Part shown: piece by piece, positions 1 through 47,981 of the stretch | Position numbering within the stretch: position 1 is the first letter of the stretch | Layout of the letters: each line of letters begins with the position of its first letter | Assembly: GCA_963693305.1 (NCBI GenBank) | Contig: OY855904.1 | Span: 43,453,804 to 43,517,803, forward strand | Reading direction: 5' to 3' | Source of the DNA: Meandrina meandrites | Taxonomy: Eukaryota > Cnidaria > Anthozoa > Scleractinia > Meandrinidae | DNA length: 64,000 nucleotides | The notes under the pieces: model-generated | The model's database searches: none | What the model saw: only the letters and a program-made list of their open reading frames with translations | Told to the model about the DNA's origin: nothing | Program-made: the position numbers and the translations under genes

Positions 1-896
1 TTTTCGGTGTATACCGCGGTTTGAACTACGATGCACAAGAAAAACAAACTTTTCAAAGGATTTTAAAGCTTTGATATTAATTTTGTGATTTTTTATTCGG
101 CAGTTTCCGTGTGGTACATAACGCAGTGAAAAAGGAAATGAAGGAAACGTTTCTAACCCTGTTCTTGTTAGAAAATAATTGCGACAAAGATATCAATGAT
201 TTCTCCCCAACGTTTCTTTGCCGTTTTTAAACCATCTTCAAAATTTCGCAATAAACTTATCTACTCAAATCCATTAATCTGTCAAATCTGCCATTAATTT
301 GGAACTGACAAACGAAAAAAGAAACTCACGGCTGATGAATTTAATAAGCAAAATGCACACCTTGAAATCTAGTATATTCTCTTGCGTATTCTCAAGACAA
401 TACACAAATATATAAACCATAGAAATTGCTGACAATACTGCTATCTCGCTATCTTTTGAAGCCTAAGGCATAACATTCAACCATTCTAGTATTATGCTTG
501 GTATTGTGTCGTGTTCTTTAGCACGTGTTTTTCCTATTGGACGCGCGAAGAAATGAATAGGCCATGCAGGAGATATTTTATTGGAAAAGTAACATTGATG
601 AAAGATTTATTCAAAAGATTTGAAAATGAGATTATTGCTATCCACATTGGAATGAAATTAATCAATGCTACTATTGTTTTACTTTAACAAAGTAAAATTG
701 TTGAAAAGCAGCAAAGTTATTAAATTTGAGCGAAGAGGCTGCAAACAAATATATATTAACACTGAGGGAAACGCCAGGGACATATAATAAGATATGCACA
801 TGTTACGTAACGATATACTCGAATCTTTTGGCAATCTGTCACGAAACTACTAAGTGCTACCTTATCTTCTTTTTGCATCAAGATTATAGCAGCTGA
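1..896. other. Upstream intergenic sequence, no gene seen
   Basis: AT-rich sequence with no long open frame, RNA gene or repeat that I can recognise. It lies directly upstream of the GPCR and presumably holds its promoter and 5' UTR, but no clear TATA-Inr pair stands out. Confidence 0.4.
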
Positions 897-2030
897 ATGA
901 ATGTTACAACGATATTGGTGGTTGTAAACGGCGCCTTAAATGTGCCTCTTGCCTTTACAACTACAATCAGTAACGTTTTCATTCTGGCAGCCATATGGAA
1001 AACACCAACGTTGCACACTGCTACCAACGCTCTCCTCTTCAGCTTAGCTCTGTCGGATCTTGGCGTTGGCTTGATTTCTCAGCCTTCAGGAGTTCTGCTC
1101 TCCATTCTCCTCTCGATGAACTTCCACGAGCTGGCGGATTCATGGGTAAGTCCTGTATTTCAGTTTTTTTCTGGGTCACTGGCTGCCATATCGTTGCTCA
1201 CGATCACAGCGATCAGTGTCGAAAGATACCTCGCCCTTAAGTTACATCTGAGACATCAAGAGCTGGTTACGGTCAAACGAGTCGTTTACGTTCTCCTTTT
1301 GATCTGGATATGTTGCATTGTGGCTGCGTCATCGTGGCTTTGGAACGGTGCTTTATTGTTTTTCCAGGCTGCCTTCTCTGTCATCGTAGTGTGTTTGCTG
1401 ATCAATATCTTCGTTTATCAAAAACTCTATCGTGTGTGCAGGGTTCACCATGCGAGAATCTGCGACCAAGCCATGTTTGAAGACGCACAATTGCATCAGA
1501 GAGCTATCGCCGAAGCTCGATTCAGGAAATCTGTCAAAACGATGTTTTTCATTTTGCTCGCCTTGATCATATGCTATTTACCGTTCTGTTGTTTTACATT
1601 AGCCATCGTCGTTATCACAGGCGGTTTAGAAAAGGATCGTGATTACGCAATGCTTTTGTCATTTTACGTTTACACCTGGACAATCGTGTTTGCCAATTCA
1701 ACGGTAAACCCGCTGTTGTTATACTTCCAACTCACTGAACTTCGCTTGACCATCAAGCGTCTTTCAAAACAACTCTGTGGGTGCAGAAATAAAGGCAATG
1801 ATCTGGGAACAACTACGAATGCGAGAACGCAAGTTTCGTTGCCTGCAACCCTTCGATTTTCAGGAAATCAAACAAGACAGGAAGGCACGGAGGCGCGAAT
1901 CGAAGCTACGAAGGAGCGAAGGCACGAATGTACGAAGGCACGAGGGTACGAAGACACGAAGGCACGATGGCAAGAAGGCACCGAGGCACGAGGACACGAA
2001 ACGAATGAACGAAATGAAGCAAATGCATAA
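897..2030 (+). CDS. Class A (rhodopsin-like) G-protein-coupled receptor
   Basis: Intronless 377-residue seven-helix receptor predicted to sit in the plasma membrane and signal through heterotrimeric G proteins; the ligand is unknown. Seen: TM1 about residues 15-35 with the conserved Asn26, TM2 with LALSD (Asp54), TM3 ending in ERY (109-111), TM4 about 129-148 with Trp137, TM5 about 152-174, TM6 with CYLP (226-229), TM7 with NP (271-272). The loop between TM4 and TM5 is only a few residues, and no Cys is seen at the top of TM3, so the usual ECL1-ECL2 disulfide seems absent. That is a melanocortin-receptor-like trait, common in the large cnidarian sets of such receptors. Odd points: the NPxxY Tyr is a Leu, with Tyr one residue later, and the last ~65 residues are a low-complexity Thr/Lys/Glu/Arg tail translated from an 8-bp repeat. 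Start chosen as the first ATG before TM1. Family confident; subfamily inferred. Confidence 0.88.
   Translation: MNVTTILVVVNGALNVPLAFTTTISNVFILAAIWKTPTLHTATNALLFSLALSDLGVGLISQPSGVLLSILLSMNFHELADSWVSPVFQFFSGSLAAISLLTITAISVERYLALKLHLRHQELVTVKRVVYVLLLIWICCIVAASSWLWNGALLFFQAAFSVIVVCLLINIFVYQKLYRVCRVHHARICDQAMFEDAQLHQRAIAEARFRKSVKTMFFILLALIICYLPFCCFTLAIVVITGGLEKDRDYAMLLSFYVYTWTIVFANSTVNPLLLYFQLTELRLTIKRLSKQLCGCRNKGNDLGTTTNARTQVSLPATLRFSGNQTRQEGTEARIEATKERRHECTKARGYEDTKARWQEGTEARGHETNERNEANA
1898..2010 (+). repeat. 8-bp minisatellite inside the GPCR C-terminal tail
   Basis: Degenerate tandem copies of ACGAAGGC and close variants. Because 8 is not a multiple of 3, successive units are read in rotating frames, giving a TKAR/EGTEAR/YEDTKAR-like tail. 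All frames on the + strand stay open here. The repeat starts after the predicted end of helix 8, so it extends the cytoplasmic tail without touching the receptor core. Confidence 0.75.
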
Positions 2031-2061
2031 AATGGCAACTGCGAGAGGCGTCCGCAACTGT

Positions 2062-2077
2062 ATTAAAGTTTATTAAA
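2062..2077 (+). terminator. Probable polyadenylation signal of the GPCR
   Basis: Two ATTAAA hexamers (2062 and 2072) lie 32-42 bp after the stop codon at 2030. ATTAAA is the commonest variant of the AATAAA signal. The call rests on position only. Confidence 0.4.
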
Positions 2078-4500
2078 AATTTTGTCGTAAACCTCATTCC
2101 AGAAACAGGTTGAAAAAGAACAGCCGAAGAGACTTTGGGATATAGTTTCTGAAGTCTGATGCCAAAAAAAAAAACAAACAAACAACAATTTGGACTGGAA
2201 ACATACCCTATTTTGCAAAGTAGATTATTTGTGTAAGGGACAGAGTTTAATACTTTGAAAAGATAAGGTTCATAAACAACCCTCACTGGCATTATAAAAG
2301 CCTCTGAAACTTGTTTATCTTCCAGGTTAATATTTCTGTTTTATAAACCGGTAGTAGTAATCATGACATTTAAAATTTTAAAAATCAAGAATATTCTTGA
2401 AATTGGCATATTTTGACGCAATTTCAATAGGACAAATTGTCTCAGAGCAGGTCTCCTGTGACCTGTCCATACTAAAAAGTTGGAGTTCGTTATGCCTGCA
2501 TCTCTAGCAACATTAAAGGACTCGATATTTGACATGTCAGAAAGTAGATCAGCAGTGTATTTAAAATTGCAAGATATCAAAAAACGTTTCTTTTTTATAA
2601 AATACGCTTTATTTACCCTCAATGTTTATTTCTCTGTTGTTCCATAAAATATATTTGTAAATATCTTTTGGAATAGTCGACTTCTGTTAAAGGGGCTACG
2701 TCACGGGGATTTCGCAGAATATTGGTCTAAACTGTTCTGAAATTAATGGTAAGCAACTTAACCCATGTGAAACGACGCTCAGGAAAAACTTGAAAAGTCC
2801 TTTAATTTTTCAAGTTGCAATCCATTTCCATCAAAGCCATCCGCAGCTAAAGATGCTTGTTAACGGTTTCAGTGCCCTACTATAGCAATTGTTAATAAAA
2901 ATGGCCGATAAGTTTTAGGTTTCCTACGCCACAAATATGAATTTTGGCTGTTCGAAAATCTGTTAAAATTCGTAACAAAGCCTCTTTAAGTTTGACCATT
3001 ATTCTAATAATTTGTGATAAAAGTTCACCGAGAGTTTTATTTGGTTCATATTGTAATTGCAGAGAAGAAACAGTAATCCCCCTTTATTCTGCAAAATATT
3101 TTTTAAGGTATGATTTCCAAAAGCTGAAATACTCTGGGTCAGCTATTCGTTTCAACCAGCTTAGTCTCAAAGCTGATACTGTCATTGTCTATTATTTTAA
3201 GGCCCCCTTGGTCAAATGGTGCAAATGTTGAACGCCGAAAACCTTGTCTTTCCCATTCCACAAAAATTGAAATATCAGTTTGTTAAATTCTTTAATGACT
3301 TCGGGTGGATTGCAAATTACTGAGATAGGATATATCATTATTGAGAGTAAAATTGTTTTAATAATGTGTTGATAACCTTGATTTCAAATGATTGTAGTTT
3401 TAATTTTTTTCGACCCGCTTGAAGTTCTTGTACATCGCATGTAATGAATATTCCTAAAAATTGAATACATGCTTTCCACTTAACTGTGTCGGGTGCTTTA
3501 TGCTGCAAATTGAAACCGTTAATGTCTGAACGAAACTACACATAATGCTATGAATAATGTACATTAAAAATGTTTCTGCATACACTGATCCCTTTAATTT
3601 AAAATAACTTTTTTTTTCTGACACATGAACGAAACACATTGCGTACCAAGGAATATGATAGTACATTTCTGTGTAAATATATAACAAACGATAGAAGTAC
3701 AGTATGAATAATATATATGCTACGAAAAAGAAAACAAAAGACTATGTATTTATATTCAAATTCAGAAACGCGATGAAACTAAAAGTCAAAAAACCCCGCG
3801 GAGTAAACCATTTGTAGATTTTTTCTTCCAACAATTCTTAATATCTAAACAGAAATATACCCACGCTCATGAAATACAGTTATTATTTACTTGCAATGGT
3901 GTGCTTTTTAAAGCTATAATGGCGTATAATCAAAAGGTTTTGACATTCAAGTGCCTTGGCGTACACAACTTTCAGTTGATATCGTGCAGCCCTCATATAT
4001 ATTGCTTTCTTTACAATTCACTCCTTTGTATTTTGTTTTAATAATTAATGAAAATAAATTTAAAAAAGCTGCCGAAAAGTCATTATGCTAAAGCTTTTCA
4101 TTGTGGTCCTTTGTTAAGAACATGGGGAAAATAAATAGATAACCTCGCAACTCACCATCCAATAGCATCATATATAACTTTAGGATTTTTGCTAAGAACA
4201 ACTGTTTTTACAACACAAGTTACGTTAGTTCTATTCCAACACACTTAATGAGCACAAAGATCAACTTTATTGAATTACTTTTAATCGCATTTTATTTTAT
4301 TTTTTAATTTTAAATTCTACTCGGTATAAACAAGAAGATTTAATTAATAATTAATTTACATTGCCTTGGCCTAGGAAACAAAAGGTTTCTGTTGTATAGA
4401 ACAACTTTAATAAACAAACTTTTAAGCTGAAACCAATTAGCAACACTATTGGTTAAGCATTTTCCTCCAGCAAAGTTGTTAGAGAAACGCCTTTGTCACG
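2078..4500. other. Intergenic sequence between GPCR and DEG/ENaC gene
   Basis: AT-rich, about 2.4 kb. Open frames are short and show no recognisable domain or splice structure. No RNA gene or clear transposon ends seen. Confidence 0.4.
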
Positions 4501-4502
4501 GA

Positions 4503-4598
4503 ATAAAAGCCCTTCGGCCACATCTAGCTTCCGTTTACACAGCAAGCTGAAGCTTCAATTCAATTATTAAGGCGTTAGTTTAACGAGAATGCAGGAAC

Positions 4599-4606
<8 letters not shown>
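4503..4606 (+). promoter_or_regulatory. Candidate core promoter and overlapping uORF of the DEG/ENaC gene
   Basis: An ATAAAAG TATA-like box (4503-4509) lies about 90 bp before the start codon. A 5-codon upstream ORF starts at ATG 4589 and ends with TGA 4604-4606, so it overlaps the main ATG (4599) in another frame. Both ATGs have A at -3; the main one also has G at +4. A uORF that overlaps the start usually lowers translation of the main frame; that effect is inferred here. Confidence 0.35.
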
Positions 4607-41898
<37,292 letters not shown>

Positions 41899-43651
41899 GC
41901 ATCACATTGAAAGCAATTTAAAACAATATTGATATTTGTTAACATGGCTAACAGCCTGCACTGAACACCTCGCGTAGATAATCACATAACAAAAAATGAA
42001 CGGTCTCATAGCCCATTTTGAGACGCACAAGAACAGCTGAGGACAAACAGATTCCTGGTAATGACTATTCTAAGCAAATACTTATTTCTTTGCACCTAAA
42101 AAAGATTTGTCAGTGAACAATACATTATAAAAACAACAAAATTGCGATAAAAATATACATATGTACATTAAAATATATCTAAAAAATGCACACAACTAAC
42201 CCTCTTTGCCTATCTTGCTTGTGATGTAAGCTTATTAAGTAACTTGAGGAACAGCATATTGTAAATCGAACATAACTTAGACGAGCTAACGGGAAAGAAA
42301 GAACTTGACAGGACGAGCCTAACTTAACACAACCCACCATAAAAAAGTAAAAGAGTGACTGATTGACCGACGAGGTACGAGACTTAAAATATATACTGTG
42401 TTAAAATGATTGACATCTGTTAATCAAGATCCCAAGCACAAGAGGTACCTTCTACAGAGCATCCTGTTCTGGCACAGTATAGACGAGGTAAAATTATATG
42501 GATTCTTCAAGTTGGAAGTTCGAAATGTGGCCGCTCGACATGGTTTTATCACAAAATCACGAAATCTAGTAACATAAGTCACGAATCTAGTTACAAAAAT
42601 ATTTATATTTAAACACAAATTAAATAACAGTCAATAAACGAACTAAAAAGAACATAAGTCATGCATCTAGTTACAAAAATATTTCGTGACTTATCTTCTT
42701 TTTAGCTCGTTTATTGACTGTTATTTAATTTGTGTTTACTTGTATTCATATTTCGCTTCATGTCATTAGTTTGTCATCAAGTTAAGGCCGTTTTTCTTTG
42801 TAAAAATATCATCTTTTTGTATACTTTTTTTTTCCTTTTCTACTCATGTAACTATGTCTTGTGTTTAATAAAGTCTTTAAAATACAAAAAGAATGGTTTT
42901 ATTACAAAAAAGTGTGTGGGACTTTTTTGCCATTACAATAAAAATTGCCCGTATTTACGAGATGACCGGGGTTCCACTGTAATACTATTGTAATACAAGG
43001 AACAAGCCCACCCCCTGATACGGCTCGCGGGTGGGTGGGTGGGGAGAACAAAATTACAAGCACGGCTCTGCTAGCTAAGTAAGACTGATTCGAATGTTAA
43101 CATATCGTGGGCTATAAAGGCAGGCCCGTGTCACCCACCGACAATGTTTGACATTCGCTACTACGTATTATACAATCATTGGTCAGAGTCCAACGCTTAA
43201 CATTAAAGTTGTATTTAAACCAGATTTAATCCCTGTACATCGATGAAAAAATAGTGTAAATCTGGAAAATAAACCAGCTGTACACAACTTTACATCATTT
43301 ATAAAGGAGCCTCTTTATCTTGCTTTATCCGTTTGAAAAGGTGCTATCAAGATCATCTTTAAAAAAGTGCTTTACGCTGAATTAAATTTTGTTTTAGATG
43401 CTGTGTTTTCTCCTTTATTATTTTTTACTGGCATAGGGCAGAATGCGTGGACATCATTAATTATTCATAATCTGCGAAGCGGCAAATTTGAATGCGAGAG
43501 CGCTCACAATAAGAAAATAAAGGACTCAAGTTGGTCAAGTAGCGTTCATAAAACTTGCTTTACTGCTTTATAGAAGTCAAAATCTTGAACTTACGCACGG
43601 CGTTTTGAAGAAGAATGATTTACCCACAATTTAAGCCCAAAATGAACAGCA
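41899..43651. other. 3' flank of DEG/ENaC gene with a long hairpin
   Basis: AAACACAAATTAAATAACAG..GAACATAAGTCA (42,612-42,662) is inverted at 42,682-42,737 (~50-bp arms), a snapback element or 3' UTR hairpin. AATAAA at 42,867 could be the polyadenylation signal of the channel gene if the 3' UTR is ~1 kb; not proven. The open frame at 43,367-43,573 shows nothing recognisable. Confidence 0.45.
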
Positions 43652-44836
43652 TTATGCACTAGTCATTTGTTTCCCCCGCTCCCCCACCCCCGCGACATAG
43701 CGGGGGAATTTGCAAACAAGCGATGCTAACTATGGGGAATTCCACCACCCACCAGGGCAGAATTTCCTTGCAAAACCACCACCCCCCGGGGCTAACTGAA
43801 AGACCTTGTAAAAGAAGGGATTGTCTATTTCTGCGTTAAATACATTTTGAGAAACAACAACTATTACATGTAGGAATGTTTCAACCAGCTTAAAATACTT
43901 ACTACTGAGGTTGTTTGGAGTATAGCTTTTTGATCAGACAAATAGCGTGGGAGAATAACCAATAAGCTGAGAGAAGACTTGAAAATCGTGAGCCATGCCA
44001 GCAACAAACACAGTTTTTTGGTACCCCCTCTTGAACTCACTCTTGTTGAGAGAAACCTGGCCACATGGGCGGCTGTCACAATACGGGGCATATGTACTAC
44101 ATTTTCTTTTAAGCACTTTTAGTGAGGGGCTAAGATTTAGGAAATTGTGATTACAAAATTATTAAGAAGATAAATTCAAGATAGCTATAAGCTAGTTCGC
44201 CTTTTCAGAAGGAAGTACAAATATCAGTTGGCAACAACATTGCTACTTTACGGGGGTTTAAACGGCATTTGAGATTGTAAAGCAAAAAGGGACAAAGAAA
44301 GTGCATTGGTAGAACGTACACATGATGAGAAATTCTGGGTATTTTAATACACTTGGGGCCACGTCCTTGGGACTAGTCCCATGAAACTGCTTAATGTCAT
44401 TCAGGGATCGAAGTTAAAAAAAAATTTCAAGTCGCCACTTGGCGACTATTTAAAATCATTTCTATGAAATTAATCCAAAAAAGGACTGAATTACATTGCA
44501 TAAATATTCACAAAGAAAAGCAAAACAAACACATTACATAAGATTTTGTGGCCACTAACTTTGTAACTAATGAAATGTTACGAACCTCGAAGGAGTCAAC
44601 ATGTCAGATAGCCATTACAAGAGACACAAACCATAGGCATATATGACGTGCTCAAGGGTTTGCAAAGCATTATAGGGCGAATTCAAACACAGTCAGCTAT
44701 TTACAAGTTTTCCGATGTGACAGAATCTTTTACAGCAAAGGAAAAGGATGGATTGACTTCTTTTCTCAGTTTGAATGTTTTAGAAGCAAAGATCTTCCGA
44801 TATAACTTTCTGGAAGGACAAAATGTTTGAGAAAAT

Positions 44837-44984
44837 TGTCATGTATTGTCAGCAGTTGCTGAGCATGCGCAATAAAGGGGTGGACCTCGTTCCGCCATGT
44901 TGAAATGTATTTTGATATAGTGTGTTTGTATCCTGAGAATTCAGACCTTTCAGAAACCATCGGAGGGTTTCTTGATATTCAACA
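44837..44984 (+). repeat. 5' LTR
   Basis: Starts TGTCATGTATTGTCAGCAG and ends GATATTCAACA; contains CAATAAAGG as a possible polyadenylation signal. 13 bp shorter than the 3' LTR. Confidence 0.95.
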
Positions 44985-44985
44985 C

Positions 44986-45001
44986 TGGCGACGAGGATGG
45001 G
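44986..45001 (+). promoter_or_regulatory. Primer binding site, complementary to tRNA-Ser(GCT) 3' end
   Basis: TGGCGACGAGGATGGG, one base after the LTR, is the exact complement of CCCATCCTCGTCG plus CCA, the 3' end of animal tRNA-Ser(GCT) as I know it from vertebrate sequences. Confidence 0.75.
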
Positions 45002-45020
45002 ATTGACTAACTAGCGAAAA

Positions 45021-47981
45021 ATGGCGGCAGTTAACATCGAAATTCAAGGAGTAGCTCCGTTCGATTGCAAAGGAAATTCGTCTGCATTGGGACCACGCTG
45101 GAAGAAATGGCTTCAATCGTTTCAATACTTTCTTGTGGCCAAAGGAGTGGTGAACGATGCACAAAAGAAGGCTTTGCTTCTTCACACCGCGGGAATAGAG
45201 GTTCAGGAGTTGTACGAAACACTGAGTGACCCAGGCCCGAGTGTGGAATTTGAAGAAGATACGGCTACTGATTTCGAGAAAACGGTACGTACTTTGAACG
45301 CGTATTTTGTCACCAAGCTTAACGAACCGTATGAGCGACATGTATTCAGGAGCATGACTCAAAAGGAGGGAGAGACAGTTGGTCAATTCATAGCTAGGCT
45401 TAGGAAGCAAGCACAGAATTGTAATTTCACGAGCCCAGATATTGACATCAGAGATCAAGTTATTGACAAGTGTCGATCGTCAGAATTGAGGCGAAAATTG
45501 CTGGCAAAGGAAAATCTTACTCTTCAGAAAGTGCAAGAAGTAGCTCGATCAATGGAAGCAGTTAACCTTCAAGCTAAGACAATGGGAGCACAGGATTCTA
45601 CATCTTCAACAGAGGAATCACTGGGAGTGAATAAGGTAGCCTTGACACCCCCTCCAAAGCCTCCCAAGCAGCAAAAAGGGAAGAAGAGGCAAGGAAGATG
45701 CTACCGGTGTGGTCAAGAGGGACATTTTAGCAAGGATACATGTTGTCCAGCCCGCCAAGCCGTATGCACGAAATGTAAGAAAGTGGGTCACTATGCAAGT
45801 GTATGCAAGACCAAACCCAGCAGTGATAGAAAGAGAGAGTTCAAAGAAACGAAATATGTTGAAGAAGTTGTTGAAGAGGACACAGATGATGATGAGGTTC
45901 TAGGCATTTTTACAGCGAAGGATTCTGGAAAGGATGGACGCACCCCGATCCATGTGTCAGTGATGTTAGATCAGAAGAGTTTCAAAATGCAGTTGGATAC
46001 TGGAGCCACAGTTTCTATCTTACCTAAAGCCCTGTATGATCAGCATTTTAATCAGTGGCCTTTGTGTAGTACCAAGATTAAGTTACAGGCTTACAATGGT
46101 GTCCGAATTCCTGTCCATGGTGAAGTTCATTTGCCTGTGGTCTATGAACAGCAGGAACTGGTGTTACCTTTGATTGTTGTTGATGGAAATGGTCCCCCAC
46201 TGCTAGGCAGAAATTGGTTGGAAAATCTCAAGTTGAATTGGCGCAGTATCTTCCATGTGAGCAAAGCTGATACTCTGTCTGATGTGTTAAATCGGCACAA
46301 GAATGTATTTGACAAGGGACTGGGAACTATCAAAGGGTTTAAGGCGGATATCAAGTTGCAAGATGGTGCAAAACCAGTGTTCTGCAAAGCCAGGCCGGTT
46401 CCCTGTGCACTTCGTCAAAAAGTGGAAGAAGAATTAGACCGTTTGGAGAGTCTAGGCGTAGTCAAGAAGGTCGAACGTAGTGACTGGGCTTCTCCAATTG
46501 TCTGTGTGCCCAAGAAGGACGGAAGTATTCGCATCTGTGGTGATTTCAAAGTGTCAGTTAACCAGGTTCTTCTGGACAACCCTTACCCATTGCCAGACAC
46601 AGAAGATATATTTGCCACATTAGGAAGTGGAACTGTGTTCAGCAAGATTGATTTGTCTAATGCATATCAACAGATGGAATTGAACCCAGAGAGCCAACGC
46701 TACCTCACTGTGAACACGCACAAAGGATTGTATGCCTATCAGCGTCTGACCTATGGTATTGCCTCAGCACCTGCCCTTTTTCAGTCAACTATGGATCAGA
46801 TATTGCAAGGGATGGATAATGTGCGTTGTCGTATAGATGACATCCTGATCAGAACAGGACCCCAAGAGCACTTGCAAGTACTAGACGAGGTGTTGACCAG
46901 ACTGGAAAAGCATGGCATCTTAGCTAAGTGGTCAAAGTGTGAGTTCATGGTACCAAGTGTAGAGTTCCTAGGCTATCGTGTAGATGGGGATGGCCGACAC
47001 CCTACAGATGAGAAGATTAAAGCGATAAGTGAAGCTCCAAGTCCAAAGAACCTAGCAGAACTTCGCGCCTACTTAGGGTTGCTGAACTACTATGGTCATT
47101 TCATTGCCAATCTTTCCACCTTGCTTCAGCCATTACATGAATTGCTCCGGAAGGGAGTGAAGTGGGAGTGGACAAAAGAGTGCGAAGAAGCTTTCCAGCG
47201 TAGTAAATCTGAGCTCATGGCTGGTAGAGTATTGGTTCCATATGATGAGAAGAGAAAGCTGATTCTAGCATGTGATGCTTCTCCATATGGTGTAGGCGCT
47301 GTGATTTCACACGTAATGGATGATGGACAGGAGCGGCCCATTGCATTTGCCTCGAGAACACTGACAAAGAGTGAAAGGAACTATTCGCAGATAGAGAAGG
47401 AGGCATTAGCAATTGTTTTCGGAGTCCGAAAATTCCACAAGTACCTGTATGGACGTACGTTCCATCTGTATACAGATCACAAGCCCTTAGTGACCATCTT
47501 GGGTCCAAAAACAGCAGTACCAACCTTAGCAGCAGCTAGAATGCAACGCTGGGCAGTAATTCTGCAGGCCTACAGCTATCAAGTGGAGTATCGACCGTCA
47601 AAAGAACATGGCAATGCTGATGCCTTATCCCGTCTCCTGTGCAACAACCCACCATTGAAAGAAGAGGCTGACATCTATTTCTTCTCAGGCCTCGAAGAAT
47701 TGCCTGTGGAAGCAAAGGATATCAGCAGAGAAACCAGAAGAGATCCTGTTCTAGCGAGAGTTCTAAATGACACTTTAACTGGATGGCCAAATTATGTGTC
47801 CAGTGAGGAATTGAAACCATACTTTACTCGAAGACACGAGCTAACAGCTGACCAAGGATGTGTCTTGTGGGGAATGCGTGTAATCATTCCGCCATCGCTA
47901 AGGAACAGACTATTGCAAGAATTACATGAAGAACATCCTGGTATTGTTGCAATGAAAGCCAAATTTGGATGCGGAAATTGA
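45021..47981 (+). CDS. Gag-Pol polyprotein (gag, protease, RT, RNase H, start of integrase)
   Basis: 986 codons in a single frame. Gag in the first ~200 residues; two CCHC-type knuckles from about residue 228 (CYRCGQEGHFSKDTCC, with one extra residue before the last Cys, and CTKCKKVGHYASVC); protease DTGA at about 325; RT core with VNTHKGLYAYQRLTYGIASA; RNase H with CDAS at about 750 and TDHKPL. The catalytic YxDD position reads RIDD (about 603-606), an unusual Tyr-to-Arg change. The frame ends TGA just after the integrase HxxxH half of the zinc finger. Gag and Pol are fused without a frameshift between them. Confidence 0.92.
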   Translation: MAAVNIEIQGVAPFDCKGNSSALGPRWKKWLQSFQYFLVAKGVVNDAQKKALLLHTAGIEVQELYETLSDPGPSVEFEEDTATDFEKTVRTLNAYFVTKLNEPYERHVFRSMTQKEGETVGQFIARLRKQAQNCNFTSPDIDIRDQVIDKCRSSELRRKLLAKENLTLQKVQEVARSMEAVNLQAKTMGAQDSTSSTEESLGVNKVALTPPPKPPKQQKGKKRQGRCYRCGQEGHFSKDTCCPARQAVCTKCKKVGHYASVCKTKPSSDRKREFKETKYVEEVVEEDTDDDEVLGIFTAKDSGKDGRTPIHVSVMLDQKSFKMQLDTGATVSILPKALYDQHFNQWPLCSTKIKLQAYNGVRIPVHGEVHLPVVYEQQELVLPLIVVDGNGPPLLGRNWLENLKLNWRSIFHVSKADTLSDVLNRHKNVFDKGLGTIKGFKADIKLQDGAKPVFCKARPVPCALRQKVEEELDRLESLGVVKKVERSDWASPIVCVPKKDGSIRICGDFKVSVNQVLLDNPYPLPDTEDIFATLGSGTVFSKIDLSNAYQQMELNPESQRYLTVNTHKGLYAYQRLTYGIASAPALFQSTMDQILQGMDNVRCRIDDILIRTGPQEHLQVLDEVLTRLEKHGILAKWSKCEFMVPSVEFLGYRVDGDGRHPTDEKIKAISEAPSPKNLAELRAYLGLLNYYGHFIANLSTLLQPLHELLRKGVKWEWTKECEEAFQRSKSELMAGRVLVPYDEKRKLILACDASPYGVGAVISHVMDDGQERPIAFASRTLTKSERNYSQIEKEALAIVFGVRKFHKYLYGRTFHLYTDHKPLVTILGPKTAVPTLAAARMQRWAVILQAYSYQVEYRPSKEHGNADALSRLLCNNPPLKEEADIYFFSGLEELPVEAKDISRETRRDPVLARVLNDTLTGWPNYVSSEELKPYFTRRHELTADQGCVLWGMRVIIPPSLRNRLLQELHEEHPGIVAMKAKFGCGN

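Noticed and set aside
2944..3231. 95-codon + frame between GPCR and channel gene
   Set aside because: No ATG in good context, no domain, AT-rich random composition.
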